Positions 27,181 to 36,364 of a stretch of DNA of 64,000 nucleotides are shown piece by piece. Position numbers and translations under genes: made by a program. The stretch spans positions 186,001 to 250,000 of the forward strand of contig JBHIYN010000005.1 in NCBI GenBank assembly GCA_041984235.1. The letters are read 5' to 3'. The notes beneath the pieces are model-generated. The model searched no databases and was not told the DNA's origin. It saw only the letters and a list, made by a program, of their open reading frames with translations. The DNA is from JBHIYN01 sp041984235. GTDB lineage: Bacteria > Pseudomonadota > Gammaproteobacteria > Ga0077536. Position 1 is the first letter of the stretch. Every line of letters begins with the position of its first letter.

Positions 27181-28209
27181 ATGGACGCGCTCAACAGCCC
27201 TCTGAAAGTCACCGTCGTCCTCGCCTTGCTGGTCGCAGCGCTGTACGGCGTCAGCTATCAACAGTTCCGTCATTTCGACGTCGATGACCCGCGCGGCCTG
27301 AGCGATTCGTGGAGCTACCTGCGCATGGCGCGCGGCGATTACGACGTATCAGCCACTCACCGCTATCGCTTCATCGTGCCGACCCTCGCCGGCTGGCTCG
27401 ATGCGCACCTGCAGCCGCTCGTGCACGACGACGATGAACGACTCAGGCTTTCTTTCTACGTCATCAACTTCCTGTTGATTCTCGGCGCGGCCGTACTGCT
27501 GCTGCGCGTGCTGCAGCTCCTGGGATTCGACACGGCACTCAGCATCATTGGCGCCCTGCTGTTCATGTCCTCGCGAACCGTCGCCTACAGTGTCGGAACG
27601 CCTATTGTCGACGCCGCTTACTACTTTGGTATTGCCGCCGTACTGTTCTGTACCGTTGCAGCCCGTGGCCGGCTGCTCGTGCCGGCATGCGTCTTCGCCG
27701 TATTCGCCAAGGAGACCGCATTGCCGCTCATTCTCATCCCCTGGCTTGAGCCCAGGTTGCCGAAGCGCTTTGCGTTGTTCGCCTCGATCTCGGCGCTGCT
27801 CTCGATGGCAGTGGCACGCATGCTCGTCCACAGGCACTTCCTGCGCTCCGGGCAGAACGAAAGTGCGGACGGCCTGATCGACGTCTTTGTTCGCCATGCC
27901 GCCGGATGGGCCGAAAACTACGGGGGCCTGGCGACGCCCGCTGGCCTGCATGATCTCCAGCACTCGTTCGGATTACTACTGCCGGTAGCCTTTCTCGGCG
28001 CGTACCTGCATTTCAAACACCGCGTTTTTGCGATCCCGTTCTATTTCTTCCTGTTGCTCCCCATCAGCGCCCTGTATCTCGGCTTGAGCTCGAACGCGGG
28101 TCGCATGCTGTTCACGATGTTCCCGCTCGTAGTGCCCCTCGCCCTTGTCGCGCTGGCTCACGCTCTCGGCAGGCCGGGAAGCAGGCAGGTCGAACAACCG
28201 CCTGTATGA
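27181..28209 (+). CDS. Polytopic membrane protein of unknown function
   Basis: The 342-residue product has about eight hydrophobic segments. Its layout (first helix, a loop with a DSWSYLRMARGDYD-like acidic stretch, then many helices) recalls GT-C-type glycosyltransferases or related polytopic enzymes, but no diagnostic motif is certain. KETALPLILIPW is a further recurrent-looking segment. The ATG at 27181 precedes the first helix; an in-frame start at 27088 would add a basic, low-complexity leader. It is the only gene between the tRNA-Leu and its first duplicated 3' end, so it is probably cargo or a remnant of an integrated element. Confidence 0.6.
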   Translation: MDALNSPLKVTVVLALLVAALYGVSYQQFRHFDVDDPRGLSDSWSYLRMARGDYDVSATHRYRFIVPTLAGWLDAHLQPLVHDDDERLRLSFYVINFLLILGAAVLLLRVLQLLGFDTALSIIGALLFMSSRTVAYSVGTPIVDAAYYFGIAAVLFCTVAARGRLLVPACVFAVFAKETALPLILIPWLEPRLPKRFALFASISALLSMAVARMLVHRHFLRSGQNESADGLIDVFVRHAAGWAENYGGLATPAGLHDLQHSFGLLLPVAFLGAYLHFKHRVFAIPFYFFLLLPISALYLGLSSNAGRMLFTMFPLVVPLALVALAHALGRPGSRQVEQPPV

Positions 28210-28345
28210 CCCGCCCATCGGGGCCGCGGCGTGGATCTGCCGTCAACGCGAGCGGGCAAGGCCGCGGGCAGGACACCCGTAAAGGGAGGGGGGAGAAAGG
28301 GAACATTCCTGATCTCGCGAACCAGAATCCAGGGTCCGTACCGAC

Positions 28346-28377
28346 GTGCGGGTTCGATTCCCGCTCGCGGTACCAAG
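28346..28377 (+). repeat. Duplicated tRNA-Leu 3' end, attachment-site copy 2
   Basis: It is 31/32 identical to 27,010-27,041; the only change is C to G in the acceptor strand. Weaker similarity continues upstream to about 28,324. The 5' half of a tRNA is absent, so this is not a functional gene. Confidence 0.75.
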
Positions 28378-28491
28378 GCCTGGGTGATGCAGCCCTACCC
28401 GTCCGGTAGCGCCCGGCATGACGGCGATCACTACACGATACCGGCCGGGCGCCTCCATATCTGGTCAGCTGCTTCCTTCAGCACGGTCGTC

Positions 28492-29424
28492 CTATGAGTG
28501 CGCTTCCGGGCACCGCTGCACCTCCACGGTCGCGTGCACGATACCGATCTCGGCTGGAATCATTGCGCGGTACTCGTCAGGGCTTCTCGGCGCATCGCTG
28601 ACCACCGTCACCGTCGCGGCGCGACAACCGTGGCCGATCTGCCACACGTGCAGATCGACGATGCGATCCGCGCTGTCGCCCTCGATGGCCCGACGCACCC
28701 GCTCGAGCGTGCGCGGGTCGGCCTGGCCGTCGAGGAGCACCGCGCCAGAGTCGCGGATCAGCGTCCACGACCAGTGCGTGACCAGCCCGGCGCCGACCAG
28801 GCCCATGACCGCGTCCAGCCACACGATGGCGAGATACTTCGCGGCCAGGAGCGCGACGATTGCCAGCACCGACGTCAGCGCGTCGGCGAGCACGTGCAGG
28901 TAAGCCGCACGCAGGTTGTGGTCCTGATGCGCTTGGCGCCCGTGGCTGCCCTCCCCGTGCACGTGCGGCGTCTCGAGCAGCAGCCATGCGCTGAGGCCGT
29001 TGACTGCAAGCCCAAGCGCCGCGACCAGCAACGCATTGTCATAAGCGATAACGACCGGATTGAACAAACGCACTCCACTTTCCACCGCCATACCGATGGC
29101 GAACCCGAGCAGCAGGACAGCACTCGCGAACCCGGCGAGGCTGTCGAGCTTCCCGGTGCCGAAGGCGAAGCGCCGATCACCGGCTAACCGGCGCGACAGG
29201 ACATAGGCAATCACCGCGATACCCAGCGCCGCGGTGTGAGAGGCCATGTGCAGCCCGTCGGCGAGCAGCGCCATCGAGCCGAAGGTCAGGCCTGCAGCGA
29301 TCTCGACCACCATCATCGCGGCGGTCAGGGTTACGACGAAGAGAGTTCGCCTCTCGCCCGGTCTGCGGCGATCCTGGGCGAAGACATGGTCGTGACGCCA
29401 CCTGTCGAGTGAGTGTGTATGCAT
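28492..29424 (-). CDS. dmeF: Cation diffusion facilitator, DmeF-type divalent metal efflux protein
   Basis: Inner-membrane proton-driven exporter. DmeF proteins mainly remove cobalt and nickel. The 310-residue product starts MHTHSLDRWRHDHVF, the His-rich DmeF N-terminus, and has six helices with metal-site residues in MALLADGLHMASHT and YLHVLADALTS. A His-containing loop (HVHGEGSHGRQAHQDH) joins helices IV and V, and a cytoplasmic C-domain contains VDLHVWQIGHG. The usual DmeR-type repressor gene is not adjacent. It is divergent from the cus-type genes. Confidence 0.88.
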   Translation of the reverse strand: MHTHSLDRWRHDHVFAQDRRRPGERRTLFVVTLTAAMMVVEIAAGLTFGSMALLADGLHMASHTAALGIAVIAYVLSRRLAGDRRFAFGTGKLDSLAGFASAVLLLGFAIGMAVESGVRLFNPVVIAYDNALLVAALGLAVNGLSAWLLLETPHVHGEGSHGRQAHQDHNLRAAYLHVLADALTSVLAIVALLAAKYLAIVWLDAVMGLVGAGLVTHWSWTLIRDSGAVLLDGQADPRTLERVRRAIEGDSADRIVDLHVWQIGHGCRAATVTVVSDAPRSPDEYRAMIPAEIGIVHATVEVQRCPEAHS

Positions 29425-29584
29425 GGGTTACTCCGTGGAAGCGGGCTCGGCCCGTCATGGGTTTATCGGGTTCCGGGACCATGCCGCCCCTGATCGGTCA
29501 TGCGCTGCGCTGAGCCAGCGTGAGCCCGCTACCCAGCGTAGGCGGCACACCGCAGGCCGGGCCGAATCTCACGCGAACCTGCAG

Positions 29585-29616
29585 TTGACCTGTGTGCTGG
29601 ACACAGGATCTAGGAT
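29585..29616 (+). promoter_or_regulatory. MerR-type promoter/operator upstream of the cus-like genes
   Basis: TTGACC (29585-29590) and TAGGAT (29611-29616) are separated by 20 bp, longer than the 17-bp optimum, as in promoters that MerR proteins twist into shape. Between them lies a perfect inverted repeat CCTGTGT-gctgg-ACACAGG (29589-29607). It points toward the genes at 29,839 onward. The regulator is probably one of the two MerR proteins in this window. Confidence 0.7.
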
Positions 29617-29838
29617 CGTTTGACCGACGCTGGGGCTTTGGGGTGCGGTCCGTTCACCCAAGCCGTCCGGGCCTGCGACAGATTTTACGCCGGCGCCGAG
29701 CGGAGCCCACGCCTGCGCGAGTCGCCGACCTCGATCATGTGAAACCGTGATCGTCGACACCTCGGGCACGGTGGGCATTCAGGCCGCGGCAATGCGGCAT
29801 CTATCGTCTTGTCCACGCAACATTTTGAGGATCTGCTC

Positions 29839-30159
29839 ATGAACCAGAAACCGAACACCTTCCCCGTGGTGCTGCTCGGCTTCACGTTAGGCCTCGCTGC
29901 GGATGACCTCCTCGCCAAAGCGCCCGAGCCCTCCGCCCGCCCCGAGCTCCGCGCGGAGGCGACCAGTACGCAGCACGACCACCGCAAGCAGAAGGGTGTC
30001 GCTGTGCCGACAGACGAAGAAGGACAGGTTCCTGCACCCGCGGCGCATGCCCACGATCATCGGGACCAGAAAGGCATGGCTGGCGGGGGTGACGGCACCA
30101 TGTCCCCGGACGACGACGGCGACGTAGGCGGTCACGACCATAAGAAAGCCCACAAGTAA
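29839..30159 (+). CDS. Small exported histidine-rich protein, likely metal-binding
   Basis: The 106-residue product has a hydrophobic N-terminal segment (FPVVLLGFTLGLAADD) resembling a signal peptide or anchor, and a hydrophilic tail with three His clusters (QHDHRKQKG, HAHDHRDQKGM and GGHDHKKAHK). The first two look like tandem copies of a roughly 30-residue unit. The ATG at 29839 has GAGG 8 bp upstream. It is first in line with cusC-cusB-cusA behind the MerR-type promoter, so a periplasmic metal buffer or chaperone is plausible. It does not resemble CusF in sequence. Confidence 0.65.
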   Translation: MNQKPNTFPVVLLGFTLGLAADDLLAKAPEPSARPELRAEATSTQHDHRKQKGVAVPTDEEGQVPAPAAHAHDHRDQKGMAGGGDGTMSPDDDGDVGGHDHKKAHK

Positions 30160-30338
30160 CGCCGCGGGCAATCCGTCCCACTGCTGCGGCCGGGTCGGTC
30201 CCCGGGCCAATGCGGCGCATCTGCGGGCGGGTTCCGGCCATAGACAGAGAGAACCGGACGATGCGACGCGCATGTAGCACGATCGTCATCGGGTGGTCCG
30301 TCAGGCTGATCGTTCCTCGTGAGACGGCGCGCTGGCGC

Positions 30339-31697
30339 ATGGCGTGCTCGTCTCACGGCAGGAGCAGGTCGAGCCGCCGGTGCGGCCCCGTGAGCCTGGC
30401 ACTCGTGCGGGCCGCCTGCGGCACCGTAGTGCTCGGCATGCTGTGCGTGCCGCCGGCCGACGCGAAAGATGACGAATCGGCCGGGATCCTCTCCGTAGAC
30501 GACGCCGTTTCAGTGGCAGTGCGAGACAACCCGGATCTCGCGCAGACGCGCAGTCGGTACGAGGCACTGAGAGAGATCCCGTCCCAGGTCGGTACGTTAC
30601 CGGACCCGACCGTCAGCTTCGGCGCAATGAACTTTCCCACGGACACGTTCCGACGCGCCCAGGAGCCGATGACGCAGCTCCAGTTCGGTGTCCGCCAGGA
30701 GATCCCGTTTCCCGGCAAGCTGGGGCTCCGGGAAGAGGCCGCCGAATTCGAGGCGATCGCCGCCGCACGAACCGTCGAGGAGGCCCGCCTGCAACTCGTC
30801 AGCAGTGTGCGTTCGGGTTGGTGGCGAACCCTGTACCTCGACCGCGCGCTGGATACGGTGGCGAGCAACCAACGCCTGCTGCGGCAGTTCGTTACCGTCG
30901 CAACCGCGAAATACGAAACGGGGATGGGCCTGCAGCAGGACGTTCTACTGGCTCAACTCGAGCTCTCCCGGCTCCTCGATCAGGAAATCCAACTCGAAGC
31001 CATGCGCGCGACGCAGGCCATCCAGCTCAACATCCTCATGGATCGTCTACCGCACGAACCGGTGCGATTGCCGTCGGGGGTATCCACCGAGATGGGCGAT
31101 TTACCGCCGCCTGCGACGCTGTACGAGAAAGCTGCGGAAGCTCGTCCCCTGCTTGCAAAGATGCACGCACGGATCGACGCGGCCCGGAGCCGGCTTCGAC
31201 TGGCCGAACGCGAGTTCTACCCGGACTTCGGTGTCGCCATGACCTTTGGGGAGCGTACCGGGGACAACCCGCCGTTCATGGGAGGAGACCGGGCGGATCT
31301 CCTGTCGTTGATGGTGAGCGCGCGCGTCCCGCTGTACGCCGGCAGAAAACAGAGCAGAGGCGTCGCGCAGCGGAGCAGTGAGCTGCGAGCCGATGAATAC
31401 GCACTGCAGGACGAACTGGCCCGGGTCCGGGAACAGATCGCTCAGGCAGTTACGGATTACGAGGAGGCGCGTCAGCGGCACCGCCTCTACGGTACTGGAA
31501 TCATTCCGCAGGCGCGCCAGACGGTGGAGTCGATGCTTGCCGGTTACCAGGTGGGCGAAGTCGATTTCCTCAACCTGGTGCGCAGCCAGATCACGTTGCT
31601 CAACTACGAACTCGACTATTGGAAGAGCCTCGTGGAAGCCCGCGTTGCCCGCGCACGCCTGGCCGCCGGGGTGGGCGAGGACGGGCTCTATGAGTAG
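30339..31697 (+). CDS. cusC: Outer-membrane efflux protein, CusC/TolC family
   Basis: Outer-membrane channel of a tripartite heavy-metal efflux pump. The product, about 452 residues, has a basic leader and hydrophobic signal segment ending near PPADAKDD, then two outer-membrane-efflux repeats rich in long helices; LPDPTVSFGAMNFP and QEIPFPGKLGLREEAA are typical of metal-type family members. The start is uncertain: the ATG at 30339 best frames the signal peptide, while the ATG at 30261 adds 26 residues. The stop overlaps the cusB start. Confidence 0.85.
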   Translation: MACSSHGRSRSSRRCGPVSLALVRAACGTVVLGMLCVPPADAKDDESAGILSVDDAVSVAVRDNPDLAQTRSRYEALREIPSQVGTLPDPTVSFGAMNFPTDTFRRAQEPMTQLQFGVRQEIPFPGKLGLREEAAEFEAIAAARTVEEARLQLVSSVRSGWWRTLYLDRALDTVASNQRLLRQFVTVATAKYETGMGLQQDVLLAQLELSRLLDQEIQLEAMRATQAIQLNILMDRLPHEPVRLPSGVSTEMGDLPPPATLYEKAAEARPLLAKMHARIDAARSRLRLAEREFYPDFGVAMTFGERTGDNPPFMGGDRADLLSLMVSARVPLYAGRKQSRGVAQRSSELRADEYALQDELARVREQIAQAVTDYEEARQRHRLYGTGIIPQARQTVESMLAGYQVGEVDFLNLVRSQITLLNYELDYWKSLVEARVARARLAAGVGEDGLYE

Positions 31698-33180
31698 GAC
31701 AGGTGTCGTGACGGCGATCGCCATGCTGCTCATCGGGGTTGCCGGCGGATATACCTACTCGCTGTACTTTCCCCCGACTCTCGACGGCGTGAAGCCCGAA
31801 GCACCGGCGCGCACGCCTTTGTTCTATCGCAATCCGATGGACCCGTCCGTGACGTCGCCGGTTCCGGCGAAGGATGGCATGGGCATGGACTACGTGCCCG
31901 TGTATGCAGACGCGGACAACCCGCCGGAAGAACGCAAAATCCTGTTCTATCGAAACCCGATGAATCCGGCCGTTACCTCGCCCGTGCCGGCCACGGACGC
32001 CATGGGCATGGACTATGTCCCCGTCTACGCCGACGGGGACAGGGGCGATGCACCGGCCGGCACCGTTTCGATCGATCCCGTCGTGGTACAGAACATCGGG
32101 GTACGCACCGCCGTCGCCCGACAGGATAGCCTGAGTCGTTCGGTGCGCACGGTAGGACGGATCGCCTTCGACGAGGAACGCCTGTTCCGCCTTCATCCCA
32201 AGGTCGAGGGCTGGATCGAGGAGATTCGCGTCGACAAGACGGGGCAGACCGTGCGCCAGGACGAGATACTGCTGAGCATCTACGCGCCCAAGCTGGTGAC
32301 CGCTCAGCAGGAATACCTGCTGGCGCTGAACAGTCTCGAGGTGCTGCGTGACAGTCCGTTCGAGGATATCCGGCGGGGCGCCGAGGAGCTCGCAGAAAGC
32401 TCGCGTTACCGCCTGACGCTGCTCGATGTGCCCGAGCACCAGATCAGGGAACTCGAGGCCGACCGCAGGATCAAGAAGCGCCTTCATATTCACGCGCCAC
32501 AGCGGGGAACGGTCATCTCGATCGGGGCTCGGGCCGGGCAGCACGTAACCCCCGGCACCGAGCTATACACGCTGGTCGATCTCAGTCAGGTCTGGGTTTA
32601 TGCCGATATCTATGACTACGAAATGCCCTGGGTGCAGGTCGGTGATGCGGTCGCAATGACCCTGGCGAGTGTTCCCGGTCGAACGTTCGAAGGCTCAGTC
32701 TCGTATATTTACCCCTACGCGGAATCCCGGACACGCACGACGAAGGTCCGGCTGGTCTTCGATAACAACCGGCTCCTGCTGCGCCCGGACATGTTGGCCG
32801 ACGTTGTCATCAAGTCCGATCGGCGAGAGAACGCCATCGTCATCCCCGCCGAAGCCATCGTCCGCTCGGGTGAGCGCACGCTGGTCTTCGTCCAGCGAGC
32901 GCCTGGCAAGTTCGAGCCGCGCGAGATCACGCCCGGCATGGAGGCGGACGGCTTGGTAGCGGTGTCGAGTGGCGTGGCCGCGGGAGAAGAGGTCGTAACC
33001 TCAGCGCAGTTCCTCCTCGATTCGGAATCGAAGTTGCGCGAAGCCACAGCAAAGATGCTGGAAACCCAGGCAGCAGGAGAGGACTCCATCGAGGGAGAAG
33101 TGAGCATGCCCTCAAATAGTGAAACTACGACAAGCGACTCGACTTCCCCAAGCCACGACAGCACGCACGTGCATGATTGA
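31690..33180 (+). CDS. cusB: Efflux RND periplasmic adaptor CusB with two N-terminal metal-binding domains
   Basis: Membrane-fusion protein linking CusA to CusC. The 496-residue product has an N-terminal membrane anchor (about 5-26), then two copies of the heavy-metal-binding domain (residues 44-76 and 85-117, 28/33 identical) with the YRNPM...GMGMDYVPVY pattern rich in Met. Barrel-sandwich/hairpin domains (KVEGWIEEIRVDKTG; IHAPQRGTVISIGA) and a His-containing C-terminal tail (HDSTHVHD) follow. One metal-binding copy is usual, so the duplication is notable. It overlaps cusC and cusA. Confidence 0.93.
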   Translation: MSRTGVVTAIAMLLIGVAGGYTYSLYFPPTLDGVKPEAPARTPLFYRNPMDPSVTSPVPAKDGMGMDYVPVYADADNPPEERKILFYRNPMNPAVTSPVPATDAMGMDYVPVYADGDRGDAPAGTVSIDPVVVQNIGVRTAVARQDSLSRSVRTVGRIAFDEERLFRLHPKVEGWIEEIRVDKTGQTVRQDEILLSIYAPKLVTAQQEYLLALNSLEVLRDSPFEDIRRGAEELAESSRYRLTLLDVPEHQIRELEADRRIKKRLHIHAPQRGTVISIGARAGQHVTPGTELYTLVDLSQVWVYADIYDYEMPWVQVGDAVAMTLASVPGRTFEGSVSYIYPYAESRTRTTKVRLVFDNNRLLLRPDMLADVVIKSDRRENAIVIPAEAIVRSGERTLVFVQRAPGKFEPREITPGMEADGLVAVSSGVAAGEEVVTSAQFLLDSESKLREATAKMLETQAAGEDSIEGEVSMPSNSETTTSDSTSPSHDSTHVHD

Positions 33181-36100
33181 GGGCATCATCAATGCGTCCC
33201 TGCGCGATCGGCTCATGGTGCTGATCGCGGCCGGCATCATCGCAGTGGCCGGCTTCTACGCATACCAGAGCACCCCGCTCGATGCCATTCCGGACCTGTC
33301 GGACGTGCAGGTCATCGTGTTCACCAAATACCCCGGGCAGTCGCCGCAGGTCGTCGAGGACCAGGTCACCTACCCGCTCACCACCTCCATGCTCGCGGTG
33401 CCCCGTACCAAGGTGGTCAGGGGCTATTCGTTCTTCGGCCTGTCGTTCGTCTACGTCATCTTCGAGGACGGCACGGACATGTACTGGGCCCGTTCGCGGG
33501 TGCTCGAGTCGCTCAACTATGTCAGCGGTCGGCTGCCCTCCGGGGTAACGCCGACGCTGGGCCCGGATGCAACGGGTGTCGGCTGGATTTACGAGTACGC
33601 GCTCGTCGATCGCAGCGGTAAACACGACCTCGCGCAGCTGCGCTCGATCCAGGACTGGTACCTGCGCTATCCGCTGCAGACGGTACAGGGAGTTGCCGAG
33701 GTCGCGTCGATCGGCGGCTACGTCAAGCAGTACCAGGTGGAGGTCGATCCGAACGCCCTGCTGCGATTCAACATCCCCCTCAGCACCGTCAGGATGGCCA
33801 TCAGCATGTCCAACCAGGACGTCGGCGGGCGCCTGGTGGAGATCTCCGAGACGGAGTACATGGTGCGAGGTCTGGGGTATATCGAGGGTCTGCAGGACCT
33901 GAGGCAGGTGCCGGTCGCAGTCGACGACGAAGGTACACCGGTGCGGCTCGAGGACGTGGCAAACGTGCAGATCGGACCGGAGCTGCGCCGCGGTCTGGCC
34001 GATCTGAACGGCGAAGGCGAGGTCGCTGGCGGCGTCGTGATCATGCGCTTCGGCGACAATGCGCTGGCAACGATCCGCGCCGTCAGAACCAAGCTGGACG
34101 AACTGCGCGACGGGCTGCCCGCCGGGGTCGAGATCGTGCCTGTCTATGACCGCGGCGATCTGATCGAGCGCGCCGTGGACAGCCTCACGACCTCGCTGAT
34201 CCAGGAGCTGGTCATAGTCAGCGTCGTGGTGATCGTGTTCCTGGTGCACGTCCGATCGGCGTTGGTCGCGATTCTGACCTTGCCGCTCGGAATTCTGATG
34301 GCTTTCATCATCATGCGCCTCCAGGGCCTGAATGCCAACATCATGTCCCTCGGCGGAATTGCGATCACGATCGGGACGATGGTCGACGGTGCCATCGTCA
34401 TGGTCGAGAACGGCCACAGCCGGCTGGCCGAGGCCCGAGAACGCGCAGGCCGGGACCTCGAGGGCGAGGAACGCTGGAAAGTGATCGGGTCCTCGTGCCG
34501 CGAGGTGGGCCCTGCGCTGTTTTTCTCCCTGCTCGTGATCACGATATCGTTTCTACCCATCTTCACGATGCAGGCCCAGGAAGGTCGCCTGTTCAAGCCG
34601 CTGGCCTTCACCGCTACCTACGCCATGGCGGCATCCGCGATCCTGGCGGTGAGCCTGGTTCCGGTAATGATGGGCTACTTCGTGCGCGGCCGGATCGTCT
34701 CGGAGCAGGCGAATCCGATTAATCGGCTGCTTCATCTTCTGCATCGCCCGGTCCTGAGCCTTGCGATGCGTTGGCGACTCGCCACGATCGTTCTGGCGAC
34801 ATTGGTCCTGGCGGGGACGTATTACCCCTATTCGAGACTCGGCAGCGAGTTCATGCCCCCGCTGGATGAGGGCGACATCCTCTACATGCCGACGACATTT
34901 CCCGGCATTTCGATTACCAAGGCCAGGGAGCTGCTGCAGCAGACGGACAGGATCCTGTCCACCTTCCCGGAGGTACACCACGTGTTCGGCAAGGTCGGGC
35001 GAGCCGAGTCCGCGACCGATGCGGCGCCGCTCGCAATGATCGAGACCACCGTGCGACTGCGTCCCAGGGAGCAATGGCCTGACCCGGACAAGTCGACACG
35101 TGGGCTCATGAACGAGATGGACCGGGCCCTTCAGTTTCCGGGCCTGGCAAACGCCTGGACGATGCCCATCAAGACGCGCATCGACATGCTCTCGACCGGC
35201 ATCAAGACACCGATCGGCATCAAGGTGTCCGGACCTGACCTGGCGGTGCTGCAGGCAGTCTCGCAGGACATCGAGCAGGCCATGAAGACGCTGCCCGAGA
35301 CCACCTCGGCATTCGGTGATCGTGCAGTCGGAGGGTACTACCTCGACTTCGACATCGATCGCGAAGCCGCGGCGCGCTATGGCCTCACGGTCGGCGCCGT
35401 GCAGGACGTCATTCAGACCGCCATCGGCGGCATGAACATCACGGAAACTGTCGAGGGCCTCGAACGCTACCCCGTGAATCTGCGCTACCCGCGCGAGCTT
35501 CGCGACAACCTGGAAGCGCTCAAGCGGGTCCTGGTCCCCACTCCGATCGGCGCCCAGATCCCGATGGCCTTGCTCGCCGATATTCGCTACGAGCGCGGCC
35601 CACCGGTGATCAAGAGCGAAGGCGCTCGCCCGAATGCCTGGATCTACGTCGACATTTCCACTTCCGACATCGGCGGATTCGTCGCGCGAGCGAAGGAGGC
35701 AGTGGAGCGCCAGGTGACGATACCCCCAGGGTACACACTCGCCTGGTCGGGTCAGTTCGAGTACATGGAGCGCGCAGCGGCTCGGCTGAGAATCGTGGCG
35801 CCGGCCACTTTGCTGATCATCTTCCTGCTCCTGTACATCAACTTTCGTAACCTGTACGAGCCCTTGATCGTGATGCTGTCGATTCCGTTCGCCCTGGTCG
35901 GAGGAATCTGGTTCGTGTATCTGAACGACTACAACCTGTCGGTGGCGGTAGCGGTCGGATTCATCGCCCTGGCCGGGATGGCAGCCGAGATTGGCGTGCT
36001 CGTGCTGAGCTTCATCGACGTCGAGATTGCTGCGCGCCGGTCCGATCGGAGCGCGCCGCTCAGTGTCGGAACGATTCGTGAGGCCGTTGTGGCAGCAACC

Positions 36101-36364
36101 GCCCAGCGCGTCCGGCCCGTCGCCATGACGGCCATCTCGACGATGGCGGGACTCGTTCCCATCATGGTCAGCGACGCAACCGGATCCGACGTCACCCATC
36201 GCATCGCCGCACCGATGTTGGGCGGCATGGTGACGGTCATGGTCCTCAACCTCCTCGTGCTTCCGGTCATCTACAGTTTCGTGCTGCAGGCGCGGGAACG
36301 TCCGGGCTCCTCCCGGCAGGCAGGCGAGGCGTCGGGGTCGCGCGCCGAGGATCCCATGGCCTGA
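33173..36364 (+). CDS. cusA: Heavy-metal efflux RND transporter CusA
   Basis: Inner-membrane proton-driven pump that exports Cu(I)/Ag(I) through CusB and CusC. The 1063-residue product has 12 predicted helices and two large periplasmic loops. The three methionines that bind metal in E. coli CusA appear to be kept, in YMPTTFPGIS, LAMIETT and RIDMLSTGIK, supporting monovalent copper/silver over divalent zinc/cobalt. IGTMVDGAIVMVENGHSRL marks helix IV. The ATG at 33173 overlaps the end of cusB by 8 bp. Confidence 0.93.
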   Translation: MIEGIINASLRDRLMVLIAAGIIAVAGFYAYQSTPLDAIPDLSDVQVIVFTKYPGQSPQVVEDQVTYPLTTSMLAVPRTKVVRGYSFFGLSFVYVIFEDGTDMYWARSRVLESLNYVSGRLPSGVTPTLGPDATGVGWIYEYALVDRSGKHDLAQLRSIQDWYLRYPLQTVQGVAEVASIGGYVKQYQVEVDPNALLRFNIPLSTVRMAISMSNQDVGGRLVEISETEYMVRGLGYIEGLQDLRQVPVAVDDEGTPVRLEDVANVQIGPELRRGLADLNGEGEVAGGVVIMRFGDNALATIRAVRTKLDELRDGLPAGVEIVPVYDRGDLIERAVDSLTTSLIQELVIVSVVVIVFLVHVRSALVAILTLPLGILMAFIIMRLQGLNANIMSLGGIAITIGTMVDGAIVMVENGHSRLAEARERAGRDLEGEERWKVIGSSCREVGPALFFSLLVITISFLPIFTMQAQEGRLFKPLAFTATYAMAASAILAVSLVPVMMGYFVRGRIVSEQANPINRLLHLLHRPVLSLAMRWRLATIVLATLVLAGTYYPYSRLGSEFMPPLDEGDILYMPTTFPGISITKARELLQQTDRILSTFPEVHHVFGKVGRAESATDAAPLAMIETTVRLRPREQWPDPDKSTRGLMNEMDRALQFPGLANAWTMPIKTRIDMLSTGIKTPIGIKVSGPDLAVLQAVSQDIEQAMKTLPETTSAFGDRAVGGYYLDFDIDREAAARYGLTVGAVQDVIQTAIGGMNITETVEGLERYPVNLRYPRELRDNLEALKRVLVPTPIGAQIPMALLADIRYERGPPVIKSEGARPNAWIYVDISTSDIGGFVARAKEAVERQVTIPPGYTLAWSGQFEYMERAAARLRIVAPATLLIIFLLLYINFRNLYEPLIVMLSIPFALVGGIWFVYLNDYNLSVAVAVGFIALAGMAAEIGVLVLSFIDVEIAARRSDRSAPLSVGTIREAVVAATAQRVRPVAMTAISTMAGLVPIMVSDATGSDVTHRIAAPMLGGMVTVMVLNLLVLPVIYSFVLQARERPGSSRQAGEASGSRAEDPMA

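Noticed and set aside
28346..28377. A second functional tRNA gene
   Set aside because: Only the T arm and acceptor 3' strand are present; the 5' half cannot be folded from the upstream sequence.
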